This document shows positions 1 to 7,817 of a DNA stretch of 64,000 nt, piece after piece. The position numbers and the translations under genes are program-made. The stretch is from Nonomuraea sp. NEAU-A123. GTDB taxonomy: Bacteria > Actinomycetota > Actinomycetes > Streptosporangiales > Streptosporangiaceae. The DNA lies in the NCBI RefSeq assembly GCF_018603905.1, contig NZ_JAHFZZ010000011.1, positions 186,001 to 250,000 on the forward strand, written 5' to 3'. The notes below the pieces were generated by a model. That model made no database searches and was not told the origin of the DNA. It worked only from the letters and a program-made list of their open reading frames with translations. Each line of letters starts with the position of its first letter. Position 1 is the first letter of the stretch.

Positions 1-542
1 AGCGACCCGGCGTAGGCGATGCGCTCGGCCTTCAGCGACGTCATCACCTGCTCGGCCAGGGACATGGCGACGCCGATGTGCACCCTGCGGCCCGACTGTT
101 CGAGCTGCTCGATGCCCTTGAGCAGGTTGGCGAGGGTTTTCGGGCCGAGCCCCTTGACGCCGTCGAGCCGCCCGGAGGTGATCGCCTCGCCGAGTGCGGC
201 GGGGGAGTCGATGCCGTAGTCCTCGAACAGCATGATCGCCGTCTTCGGCCCCAAGGTGGGCACGCGGGTCAGCCGCCGCACCCCTTCGGGCACCCGGCCG
301 CGCAGGTCGTCGAGCTGGCGGAAGCTCCCGCGCTGCAGGAACTCCTCCATCTTCTTGGCGATCGCCTCGCCCACGCCCGGCACACCGCGTACGTCGGCCA
401 CCGAGATGTCCTCGGGGAACCCGGCGATCGCCTTGGCGGCCTTCTGATAGCTCCGCACCCGGAAGGCGTCACCGCCGGTCAACGCGAACAGCTCCGCGTA
501 CTCGGTAAGCGCCGCCGCCGCATCATCGTTAGCCCTAGCCAT
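1..542 (-). CDS. PolX-type DNA polymerase/exonuclease, 5' part only (cut by window edge)
   Basis: Reading leftward from the ATG at 540-542 gives about 180 residues with no stop before the window edge. The protein begins MARANDDAAAALTEYAEL and carries tandem helix-hairpin-helix segments (VRGVPGVGEAIAKKMEEF near residue 50 and VKGLGPKTLANLLKGIEQLE near residue 130). This is the N-terminal HhH/8-kDa-like layout of bacterial family X polymerases, which in full length add a palm domain and a C-terminal PHP exonuclease and act in base-excision repair. Those later domains lie outside the window, so polymerase activity is inferred from the family. The ATG is chosen because the frame opens there with high-GC third positions. 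Confidence 0.8.
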   Translation of the reverse strand, partial: MARANDDAAAALTEYAELFALTGGDAFRVRSYQKAAKAIAGFPEDISVADVRGVPGVGEAIAKKMEEFLQRGSFRQLDDLRGRVPEGVRRLTRVPTLGPKTAIMLFEDYGIDSPAALGEAITSGRLDGVKGLGPKTLANLLKGIEQLEQSGRRVHIGVAMSLAEQVMTSLKAERIAYAGS

Positions 543-880
543 GGGCTCAGCTTAGGGATCCACTCCGACAAACGGCGAGCTCGGGAGACAGCGCGAGGTC
601 CCGGAGCCGTACAAGAAGTCCAAGCCTTCACCCTCTTCATGGCATTAGCGGCGATACGCGACAGTGACGGATCGGACGCGTACAGTGTCCAGTGAAGCCC
701 ATCGGAACCGGACGCTGGACCGACCGTCCAGGTGGCCACGAAGTGACCACCCAGATGGTCAAGAACACGCACGTAACGGCGCCCGGCCACCTCCACCGGA
801 GGAGCGTTCCCCTGGAGAGACCCCAGCACCGGAGGGTGGGTGGGCCCTCCCGTGCCGGCCGTAAAGAAGACTCAAGCTGT
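543..880. other. intergenic stretch without a confident gene
   Basis: This 338-bp stretch lies between the PolX start and the end of the aldo/keto reductase. A minus-strand frame (829 down to 479) reads a plausible globular segment, VRVLDHLGGHFVATWTVG, but its second half degrades into Arg/Ser-rich sequence and overlaps the PolX start by 64 bp. It could be a small gene or the remnant of one. I see no terminator hairpin, tRNA or other RNA here. Confidence 0.4.
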
Positions 881-1876
881 TCACATACGCACTTCGCGCG
901 GCCGATATGGGTCGGCGAGGGAGGCCAGGTTCTTGTCGGAGAGCGACACGGACAGCGCGGCGAGCGCGTCGTCCACGTGGCCCGGCTTGGTGGCCCCGAC
1001 GATCGGAGCGGTGACGGTCGGCTGGCGCAGCACCCAGGCCAGCGCGATCTGGGCCGCCGGCAGCCCGTGCTCACGCGCGACCTCCGCCACCCGGTCCAGG
1101 ATGAGCCCGTCGTTCTCGGGATCGTAGAGGGCGTCGATGCGCGCGTCGGAGCCCGCCCTCGTCGTCGACTCCGGCGCGCCCGCGCCGGTCGTCGACTTGG
1201 ACGCGCCCGCGCGGGCCAGTACGCCGCGCGCCAGCGGGCTCCACGGGATCACGCCCACGCCCTGGTCCGCGCAGAGCGGGAGCATCTCCCGCTCCTCCTC
1301 GCGGTACAGCAGGTTGTAGTGGTTCTGCATGGACACGAACCTGGTCCACCCGTTGTCCCGCGCCACGTGCTGCGCCTTGGCGAACTGCCACGCCCACATG
1401 GACGAGGCGCCGATGTAGCGGGCTTTGCCCGATCTGACCACGTCGTGCAGTGCCTCCATCGTCTCCTCGATGGGCGTCTCGTCGTCCCAGCGATGGATCT
1501 GGTAGAGGTCCACATAGTCGGTGCCCAGCCGGCGCAGCGAGGCGTCGATCGAGTCGAGGATGTGCTTGCGCGACAGGCCCCGGTCGTTGGCTCCCCTGCT
1601 CATCGGGAAATAGACCTTGGTGGCCAGCACATAGTCCTCGCGCCTGGGGAAGATCTTGCGCAGGATGTTCCCCGTCACGACCTCACTCGCGCCGACGCTG
1701 TAGACGTCGGCCGTGTCGAAGAACGTGACACCGCCGTCGGCGGCCCGGCGGACGAGTGGCTCGGCCTCGTCCTCGGGCAGCGCCCATTCCTGCCTGGCCG
1801 GATCGCCGTAACTCATCATGCCCAGGCAGATGCGCGAGACCCGCAAGCCGGTGTCACCAAGTCGTCTGTAATCCAT
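881..1876 (-). CDS. aldo/keto reductase, 331 aa
   Basis: NADPH-dependent aldo/keto reductase of the AKR TIM-barrel family. Visible features are the N-terminal strand MDYRRLGDTGLRVSRICLG, the catalytic region FFDTADVYSVG (Asp and Tyr), the Lys-containing strand LATKVYF, and the DLYQIHRWD segment with the active-site His. The C-terminal cofactor-binding part reads APIVGATKPGHVDDAL. Length is normal. Residues around 222-243 form a Ser/Thr/Gly/Ala-rich insertion encoded by a duplicated 27-bp unit. It stands alone and is divergent from the sensor kinase 56 bp away. The substrate cannot be told from sequence. Confidence 0.9.
   Translation of the reverse strand: MDYRRLGDTGLRVSRICLGMMSYGDPARQEWALPEDEAEPLVRRAADGGVTFFDTADVYSVGASEVVTGNILRKIFPRREDYVLATKVYFPMSRGANDRGLSRKHILDSIDASLRRLGTDYVDLYQIHRWDDETPIEETMEALHDVVRSGKARYIGASSMWAWQFAKAQHVARDNGWTRFVSMQNHYNLLYREEEREMLPLCADQGVGVIPWSPLARGVLARAGASKSTTGAGAPESTTRAGSDARIDALYDPENDGLILDRVAEVAREHGLPAAQIALAWVLRQPTVTAPIVGATKPGHVDDALAALSVSLSDKNLASLADPYRPREVRM
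1158..1211. repeat. two imperfect 27-bp tandem units inside the aldo/keto reductase gene
   Basis: Units 1158-1184 and 1185-1211 share the blocks GTCGTCGACT and GCGCCCGCG. On the coding (minus) strand they encode a repeated Ala/Gly-Ser/Glu-Ser/Thr-Thr stretch with no counterpart in the family core. The insertion is in frame and lies in a surface loop region, so it is probably tolerated. Confidence 0.7.
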
Positions 1877-1932
1877 AGCGGTAACCCTAGGACCACGTTG
1901 CGCGGCCTAAGTCAGGCGGGGGCGGGCAGGGA

Positions 1933-3192
1933 GTGGTGCTCGATGTAGACAAGGAGCTTTACAGAATCCACGTGGGAAAAGAGAAGATGCTCGCGACGCA
2001 GCGTATCGGGGGACGAGTGAATGGATCAGGCAGTCAGCCGGTTCCCCGGCTGCGCTTACTCGGAATCGTTCCCTCGTCACCCCTGAACATGGCCTGGCTG
2101 GCCTTCACGGCCGGGCTCCTCGCCCTGACGGTTCCGGTGCAGTGGGGGTTGGCCGGTTCCGGGTTCTCGCTGACGGCCTCGGTGACATTGCTCGTCCTGC
2201 TGGCCGTCCACGCCCAGTTCGTGTTGGGGACTCTGGCGCGCGGGTCCGCGGGGTGGTGGCTGGTCGGTGTGCAGGCGTGGCTGACGTACCTGCCGCTGGC
2301 GTTGTTCGGCGCGGCGTGGACGCCGATGTGCGGGCTGCTGGCCGGCGCGCTGCTGCTGGTGGCCGAGCGGATCAGGTCGACGGCGCTGGTGGCGCTGGCC
2401 GTGTGCTGCGGGCCCGTCCTGCTCGCGGCTCCCCGCGAGGCGCTCACGGACAGGGGGTGGGCGCTGGCCGGTCCGGTGCTCGGCCTGATGGAGTTCGCGC
2501 TGGTGAGTCTGGCCGCGCGGGCGCAGCAACTGGCCGGCGCCAGGACCGACGCCATCCGTACGACCGTGGCGCTGGAACGACGCCGCTTCAGCAGGGACCT
2601 GCACGACCTGGTAGGCCACCGGCTCACCGCCCTGGTGCTGAAGACGCAGCTCATCGAGCGGCTGGTCGAGGAGGACAACGAGAAGGCGAAGCTGGAGGTG
2701 GGTGAGACGCTGGAACTGCTGCGCACCCTGGCCGGGGACGTGCGGGCCGTCGCCCACGGCGAGCGGCGCTCCTCGCTGGAACGGGAGATGAACTCGGCCC
2801 GCGCCCTGCTGGAGTCGGTCGGGGTCCGGTGCCAGATCCGGGTGACGTGCCGGGAGCTGCCCGGGGACGTCGCCGACACGCTCACCCACGCCCTGCGCGA
2901 AGGCGTGACCAACGTGCTGCGGCACGCGGAGGCGCGGCACTGCGCCATCCAGTTGCTCGAAGGCGACCAGCTCGTCCAGCTGTCGATCAAGAATGACGGC
3001 GTCCGCCCGGTACGCAGGGCGGGAGAGTCCGGCCAAGGGTTGATGAACCTCACCGAACGGGTGTCCGGCCTGGGCGGGTGGCTGGAGATCACCGCGGTCC
3101 GCAGCGACCAATTCACCTTTTCGGTTTATGTCCCGCAGATAAACAAATATGTAAAACTCACAAATGCGTATGAGATAAGCACGCCTCAGTAA
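1933..3192 (+). CDS. membrane sensor histidine kinase (NarL-partner type) next to the ram-like cluster
   Basis: Sensor kinase of about 419 residues with four to five hydrophobic segments (roughly residues 50-195), a HisKA_3 dimerisation helix with RDLHDLVGHRL (His224 as phospho-acceptor), and a HATPase_c domain with an N-box (EGVTNVLRHA) and a G-box (GQGLMNLTERV). The GTG at 1933 has a poor ribosome site, so ATG 1987 or GTG 2017 may be the true start. The last 25 codons are unusually AT-rich and may contain the promoter of the downstream lanthipeptide genes. Only 73 bp separate it from lanKC on the same strand. The likely partner is the response regulator at the far end of the cluster (11532-12137). 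Confidence 0.85.
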   Translation: MVLDVDKELYRIHVGKEKMLATQRIGGRVNGSGSQPVPRLRLLGIVPSSPLNMAWLAFTAGLLALTVPVQWGLAGSGFSLTASVTLLVLLAVHAQFVLGTLARGSAGWWLVGVQAWLTYLPLALFGAAWTPMCGLLAGALLLVAERIRSTALVALAVCCGPVLLAAPREALTDRGWALAGPVLGLMEFALVSLAARAQQLAGARTDAIRTTVALERRRFSRDLHDLVGHRLTALVLKTQLIERLVEEDNEKAKLEVGETLELLRTLAGDVRAVAHGERRSSLEREMNSARALLESVGVRCQIRVTCRELPGDVADTLTHALREGVTNVLRHAEARHCAIQLLEGDQLVQLSIKNDGVRPVRRAGESGQGLMNLTERVSGLGGWLEITAVRSDQFTFSVYVPQINKYVKLTNAYEISTPQ

Positions 3193-3223
3193 TGTTGTGT
3201 GTTACTAGACGCCTTCCTCGCTG

Positions 3224-3246
3224 GTTGTCATTCTCTAATTGACAAC
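3224..3246. promoter_or_regulatory. inverted repeat upstream of lanKC, candidate operator
   Basis: GTTGTCA and TGACAAC form a perfect 7-bp inverted repeat around a 9-nt spacer. The last base is 5 nt before the GGAGG ribosome site of lanKC. A protein bound here would block transcription or early elongation, and in RNA it could form a hairpin. Whether the ram-like response regulator binds it is unknown. Confidence 0.45.
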
Positions 3247-3265
3247 GCACGGGAGGTCGCGTCGG

Positions 3266-5824
3266 ATGGACCAGTATGAGCTGTACTGCCTCGCGGACGG
3301 TCGTTTCTACGACACCCTCGAGCACAGCACCGCCGAGGACGCCGAATTTCCCATCGTGCGCCGGCCGGTTCCCGAAGGATGGCTGCACGAGGCGACCGAG
3401 ACCTGGTGCTACTACGCACCGGGCGGAGTGGCGCCCCTGCCCTCCCAGGGCTGGAAGATCCACGTGTCGGCCCGTGTGGACGACGCCGAACGGGCCGTGG
3501 AGACCGTCTGGGACTATTGCATGCCACGCGGGATCGCGTTCAAGTTCCTGCGCGGTGTCCCGGTCCACGTCATGCTCAACTCCAAGGCGGCCTCGCGGGC
3601 GTCGAGCGGCAAACTGATCACGATCTACCCCCGCGACGAGGGCCAGCTCGAACTCGTCCTCAAAGAGCTGGACGAGCTGCTGCGCGACGTGCGCGGCCCG
3701 TACATCCTCAGCGACCTGCGCTACGGCGAGGGACCGCTGTTCGTCCGCTACGGCGGCTTCGCCGAGCGGCACTGTCTGTCCGGCGGCGGCGAGCGGGTGC
3801 TGGCCGTCGAGGACGGCGACGGGCAGCTCGTGCCCGACGTGCGGGGCGCCACGTTCTCGGTGCCGCCCTGGGCGACGCTGCCCGAGTTCCTGGAACCCCA
3901 TCTCGCCGCGCGCAACGCCGTGACCACGACCGGCCTGCCGTACGAGATCGAGAAGGTGCTGCACTTCTCCAACGGCGGCGGCGTCTACCTCGGCCGTGAC
4001 CAGCGGACCGGCGACCGGGTCGTGCTGAAGGAGGCCAGGCCGCACGCCGGGCTCGACACGGCGGGACGCGACGCGGTGGCGCGGCTGACGCACGAGCGCG
4101 ACATACTGCACCGTCTGGCCGGGCTGCCCGCGGCGCCGGACCTGCTCGGCTACTTCACCCTCGGCGAGCATCACTTCCTGGTGCAGGAGTTCGTCGACGG
4201 GACCACGCTGCAACGGCGCCTGGTGCACAGGTACCCCATGACCCGGGCGACCTGCGCCCCGGACGACATCGCCGGCTACACGGACTGGGCCCTCGACACC
4301 CTGGACCGGGTCGAGCGGGCGCTCGGGTCGCTGCACGAGCGCGGCGTGGTCTTCGGCGACCTGCACCCCGACAACATCCTGCTGACCGACAGCGGCCGCG
4401 TCGTGCTCATCGACTATGAGGTCGCCACGCTCGCCGAGGAGGGCAGTCGCGCCGCGCTGGCCCACCCCGCGTACGTGGCGCCGGCCGACCGGCAGGGCGT
4501 CGACGTCGACAGGTACGCGATGGCCTGCCTGCGGCTTGGGCTGTTCGCCCCGCAGTGCACCATCATGCTGCCGTTACACCGGGCCAAGGTCCGGCACCTC
4601 GGCGAGATCGTGGGCGACACGTTCACCCCCGAGATCGCGCCGGCGGTGTCCACGATCGCGGGCGACGAGCGCGACGACGGCGAGATGCGCGCCCTGCCGT
4701 TGCCCGGGAGCGCCCCCTGGCCCGAACTGCGTGCCGCCATGTGGCGGGCCGTCCGGGCGTCCGCGACACCCGAACGCGACGACCGGCTCTTCCCCGGCGA
4801 CGTGTCCCAGTTCCAGCCGGGCGGCGGACTGAACCTCGCCTACGGCGCCGCCGGCGTCCTGTACGCCCTGGAGACGACCGGAGCCGGCCGCTTACCCGAG
4901 TACGAGAACTGGCTGCTCTCGCGGGCCAAGCGGCCGGCGCCGGGCTCCGGCCTCGGCTTCTACGACGGCCTGCACGGCATCGCCCACGTACTCGACCTGC
5001 TCGGCCACCGGCAGGACGCGCTCGACGTGATCGAGATCAGCCTGCGCGAGAAGTGGGACCGCCTGGAATCGGCGCTCTTCTCCGGCCTGTCCGGCATCGG
5101 GCTGAACCTCTTCCACCTGAACGACCCCGAACTGGAACGGAGCGCCCTCCGGGCCGTCGACATCTGCGCGGACCGGCTCGGCGGCGTCGACGACGTCCCC
5201 GAGATCAGCGGCGGCACGAATCCACGGGCCGGGCTCATGTACGGCTCTTCCGGACCCGCCCTCCTGTTCCTGCACGCCTACGAACGCACCGGTGACACGG
5301 CGCTGCTCGACCTGGCCGCCGTCGCGCTCCGGCAGGACCTGCGCCGCTGCCGCGCGGCCGAGGACGGCTCACTCCAGGTGAACCAGGGCTGGCGGCTGCT
5401 GCCGTACCTGGACGAGGGGTCCGTCGGGATCGGCCTGGTGCTCGCCCGCTACCTGGCGCACCGGGAGGACGAGACGTTCGCGACCGCGCTACGCGATCTG
5501 CGGCTGGTCGCGCGTTCCGGGTTCTTCGTCCAGCCGGGGCTGTTCACCGGGCGCGCGGGCATCGTCGCCGCGCTCGGCTGCGGGCTTGGCGGCCCGGCCG
5601 ACGCCCAGGTCAAGGGCATGCGCTGGCACGCGTTGCCGTACGGCGGCGGTCTGGCCTTCCCCGGCGACCAACTGCTCCGCTTCTCCATGGATTTCGCGAC
5701 CGGAACGGCAGGCGTCCTGTTCGCCCTCGGCACAGTGATGGGCGAACAGCCGGGACGCCTGCCCTTCCTCGAGGCCGTCGCCGAACGGCGGCCTGTCTCC
5801 AACCAGTCCCAGAAGGAGGTGTAA
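3266..5824 (+). CDS. ramC: class III lanthionine synthetase LanKC (RamC-like)
   Basis: 852-residue trifunctional enzyme that would phosphorylate Ser/Thr of the precursor, eliminate phosphate, and cyclise onto Cys to give lanthionine or labionin. The N-terminal lyase-like region (1-220) is followed by a kinase domain with the catalytic loop GDLHPDNILL (from residue 364) and the metal-binding DYE (from 383). A LanC-like cyclase domain covers about 520-850. The zinc ligands of class I/II cyclases are absent: MYGSSGP and FTGRAG stand where WCHG and CHG would be, as expected for class III. The start is ATG 3266, 9 nt after GGAGG; the frame remains open further upstream to a TTG. It begins a tight run of five genes, precursor to protease. 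Confidence 0.93.
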   Translation: MDQYELYCLADGRFYDTLEHSTAEDAEFPIVRRPVPEGWLHEATETWCYYAPGGVAPLPSQGWKIHVSARVDDAERAVETVWDYCMPRGIAFKFLRGVPVHVMLNSKAASRASSGKLITIYPRDEGQLELVLKELDELLRDVRGPYILSDLRYGEGPLFVRYGGFAERHCLSGGGERVLAVEDGDGQLVPDVRGATFSVPPWATLPEFLEPHLAARNAVTTTGLPYEIEKVLHFSNGGGVYLGRDQRTGDRVVLKEARPHAGLDTAGRDAVARLTHERDILHRLAGLPAAPDLLGYFTLGEHHFLVQEFVDGTTLQRRLVHRYPMTRATCAPDDIAGYTDWALDTLDRVERALGSLHERGVVFGDLHPDNILLTDSGRVVLIDYEVATLAEEGSRAALAHPAYVAPADRQGVDVDRYAMACLRLGLFAPQCTIMLPLHRAKVRHLGEIVGDTFTPEIAPAVSTIAGDERDDGEMRALPLPGSAPWPELRAAMWRAVRASATPERDDRLFPGDVSQFQPGGGLNLAYGAAGVLYALETTGAGRLPEYENWLLSRAKRPAPGSGLGFYDGLHGIAHVLDLLGHRQDALDVIEISLREKWDRLESALFSGLSGIGLNLFHLNDPELERSALRAVDICADRLGGVDDVPEISGGTNPRAGLMYGSSGPALLFLHAYERTGDTALLDLAAVALRQDLRRCRAAEDGSLQVNQGWRLLPYLDEGSVGIGLVLARYLAHREDETFATALRDLRLVARSGFFVQPGLFTGRAGIVAALGCGLGGPADAQVKGMRWHALPYGGGLAFPGDQLLRFSMDFATGTAGVLFALGTVMGEQPGRLPFLEAVAERRPVSNQSQKEV

Positions 5825-5827
5825 AAC

Positions 5828-5959
5828 ATGGTACTTCTCGACCTGCAGGGTCTCGAGACCCCGGCCAGCAGCGACGTCGCCAGCGGCGGCAGCACCCTGA
5901 CCGCTCTGACGTGTCAGTCAGGCCACCCGAGCAACCTCAGTGTCGCACTTTGTCACTGA
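5828..5959 (+). CDS. ramS: class III lanthipeptide precursor (SapB/RamS-like), 43 aa
   Basis: Short gene beginning 3 bp after lanKC, with the ribosome site AGAAGGAGGT inside the end of lanKC. The leader has the class III recognition helix LLDLQGLE (residues 3-10), then TP. The core ends in two ring motifs with the same spacing: STLTALTC (22-29) and SNLSVALC (35-42), that is Ser-x2-Ser/Thr-x3-Cys, the labionin/lanthionine pattern. RamS of Streptomyces coelicolor has the same length, an LFDLQ leader motif, an ETP following it, and two rings, and yields the surfactant SapB that helps aerial hyphae rise. A morphogenetic or surfactant role is inferred from that resemblance. Confidence 0.93.
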   Translation: MVLLDLQGLETPASSDVASGGSTLTALTCQSGHPSNLSVALCH

Positions 5960-5989
5960 TCCACAGGTTGTCACTGATACAGAGGCGCC

Positions 5990-6022
5990 GATCCCCGCGC
6001 CGCCCACTGCGGCGCGGGGATC
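5990..6022 (+). terminator. perfect hairpin between precursor and exporter genes, likely attenuator
   Basis: Arms 5990-6003 and 6009-6022 are perfectly complementary over 14 bp, with a 5-nt loop (CCACT). A TTTTT run follows only 23 nt later (6045-6049), so it is not a textbook terminator. Its position, after the precursor stop and before the exporter ribosome site, suggests partial termination or 3'-end protection that makes precursor mRNA more abundant than exporter mRNA. Confidence 0.7.
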
Positions 6023-6068
6023 GCTTTGGCGGTCCAATGCGGTGTTTTTCATGTGGAGGGAGACCCTC

Positions 6069-7817
6069 GTGCGGGCCGGAGACCGGCTGGTGATGGACGC
6101 GGTACGCCGAAGCGGCCCGTGGCCCGCCGTTCTGGCGGTCACGGCGATCACGGGAGCGGCCGGAGAGCTGGCACTGCCCTACGCGGCCGGCCGGACCGTC
6201 GACGGCTTCGTCTCCGCGCGGCCCGAGGCCACGTCCTGGCTGGCGGCCTGCGCGGTGATCGTCGCCGGGATCATTCTCTGCGAGAGCGCCGGGGTCTGGG
6301 CACGCGGCGCGAGCAGCGCGTACGCGGCCGCCCGGCTGCGTCTGTCGGTCCTGCGCCACGTGCTGGGCGTCGGTCCCGCCGCGACCCGCCGCTTCCCCGA
6401 AGGCGAGCTGGTCACCCGCACCGGCCTGAACGCCGAGGAGGCCGGCCGGGCGCCCGAGTCCGTGACCGGCGCGCTGGCGCTGCTCGTCCCTACGGTGGGC
6501 GCGCTGGTGGCGCTCACGCTCATCGACCCCGCGCTGACCGCGACGCTGGTCGCCGGGATCGCGCTCATCCTGCTCGTGCTGCGGGCCTTCCTGCGTGCCA
6601 CGACCACGATCGCGGGCGGCTACCAGGAGGTCCAGGGCGAGATCGCCGCCCGGCTGGTGGACGCGCTCGGCGGCGCCCGTACGATCGCCGCCGCCGGGAC
6701 CGCCGACCGCGAGACGCGCCGGGTCCTGGGACCCTTGGACCGGTTGCGGGCCCACGGCATGGAGCTGTGGCGGGCGAACGCCTCCGCCGGCATCCAGGCG
6801 GGCCTCATCGTGCCGCTGGTGGAGGTGGCCGTACTCGCCGTGGGCGGGCTCCGGCTGGCCGCTGGCGACCTCACGATCGGCGAACTGTACGCGGCGGCGA
6901 GGTACGCGGTACTGGGCGCGGCGCTGAGCACCTCACTCGGCCACATCGGCGGCCTGGCCAGGGCACGCGCGGCAGCCGCCCGCGTCGCCGAACTCCTCGC
7001 CCTGCCCACCACCTACTACGGCACCCGCCACCTCCCGCCCTCCCACGCGGCCCCCGCCTCCCACGCAGCTCCGGCCCTCCATGCAACCTCAGCCCCCCAC
7101 GCAGCTCCGGTCGCCGATGCGCGGCCAGGCGCTCTGGAGCTTCGGGGGGTCACGGCGGCCGGTCTGGTCGTGGATGAGCTGGTGATCGCCGGGGGCTCGG
7201 TCACTGCCGTGGTGGGGCGCTCCGGGTCCGGCAAGTCGCTGCTCGCCGCCCTAGCGGCGCGCCTGGCCGACCCCGTCGCGGGAACGGTGCTGCTGGACGG
7301 CGTACCGCTGCCGGAACTGGACCGCGCCGAGCTGCGGCGGGCCATCGGGTACGCCTTCGAACGGCCGGTCCTGGTCGGCGACACGGTCGGCAAGGCCATC
7401 GGACTCGGCACGGACGACCACGGGGCCGTGAGCGCGGCGGCGACGGCGGCGTGCGCGGACGGGTTCATCCGCCGCCTGCCCGGCGGATACGCGACCCCCA
7501 TCGCGGACACCCCGCTTTCGGGCGGCGAACGGCAGCGGATCGGCCTGGCCAGGGCGTTCGCGCAAGGAGAACGCCTCCTGGTGCTCGACGACGCCACCTC
7601 CAGCCTCGACACCGTCACCGAACGCCAGGTCGGCAACGCCCTCACCGCTGAGTCCCGGGGACGTACCCGGCTCATCGTGGCCCACCGGCTGACCACGGCG
7701 TCCCGCGCCGACCGGGTCGTCTGGCTGGAGGACGGCACGGTGCTCGGCCACGCTCCGCATCACGAGCTGTGGCGGGACCCGCGCTACCGGGCCGTGTTCC
7801 AGGGAGACGTCTCATGA
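6069..7817 (+). CDS. ramA: lanthipeptide ABC exporter, TMD-NBD half-transporter (RamA-like)
   Basis: Exporter subunit of about 582 residues with an N-terminal membrane domain of five to six helices and a C-terminal ATPase. ATPase motifs are Walker A GRSGSGKS, signature LSGGERQR, Walker B LLVLDDATSSLD and the H-loop AHRLT. I start it at GTG 6069 because GGAGGGAGA sits just upstream and the hairpin at 5990-6022 excludes the longer open frame, which runs back into the precursor gene. The linker between the two domains (residues 325-348) consists of four near-copies of the hexapeptide SHAAPA. It overlaps the next gene by ATGA, so the two subunits are probably made together as a heterodimer. Confidence 0.9.
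   Translation: MRAGDRLVMDAVRRSGPWPAVLAVTAITGAAGELALPYAAGRTVDGFVSARPEATSWLAACAVIVAGIILCESAGVWARGASSAYAAARLRLSVLRHVLGVGPAATRRFPEGELVTRTGLNAEEAGRAPESVTGALALLVPTVGALVALTLIDPALTATLVAGIALILLVLRAFLRATTTIAGGYQEVQGEIAARLVDALGGARTIAAAGTADRETRRVLGPLDRLRAHGMELWRANASAGIQAGLIVPLVEVAVLAVGGLRLAAGDLTIGELYAAARYAVLGAALSTSLGHIGGLARARAAAARVAELLALPTTYYGTRHLPPSHAAPASHAAPALHATSAPHAAPVADARPGALELRGVTAAGLVVDELVIAGGSVTAVVGRSGSGKSLLAALAARLADPVAGTVLLDGVPLPELDRAELRRAIGYAFERPVLVGDTVGKAIGLGTDDHGAVSAAATAACADGFIRRLPGGYATPIADTPLSGGERQRIGLARAFAQGERLLVLDDATSSLDTVTERQVGNALTAESRGRTRLIVAHRLTTASRADRVVWLEDGTVLGHAPHHELWRDPRYRAVFQGDVS
7041..7112 (+). repeat. 18-bp tandem repeats encoding a SHAAPA-type linker
   Basis: Four imperfect 18-bp units in frame encode SHAAPA, SHAAPA, LHATSA and PHAAPV between the membrane and ATPase domains of the first ABC subunit. 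Ala/Pro-rich linkers are flexible and can change length by slippage without loss of frame. Confidence 0.7.

Noticed and set aside
5940..6068. Exporter start at 5940, giving 43 extra residues
   Set aside because: That frame overlaps the precursor and contains the perfect hairpin. GTG 6069 has a ribosome site.
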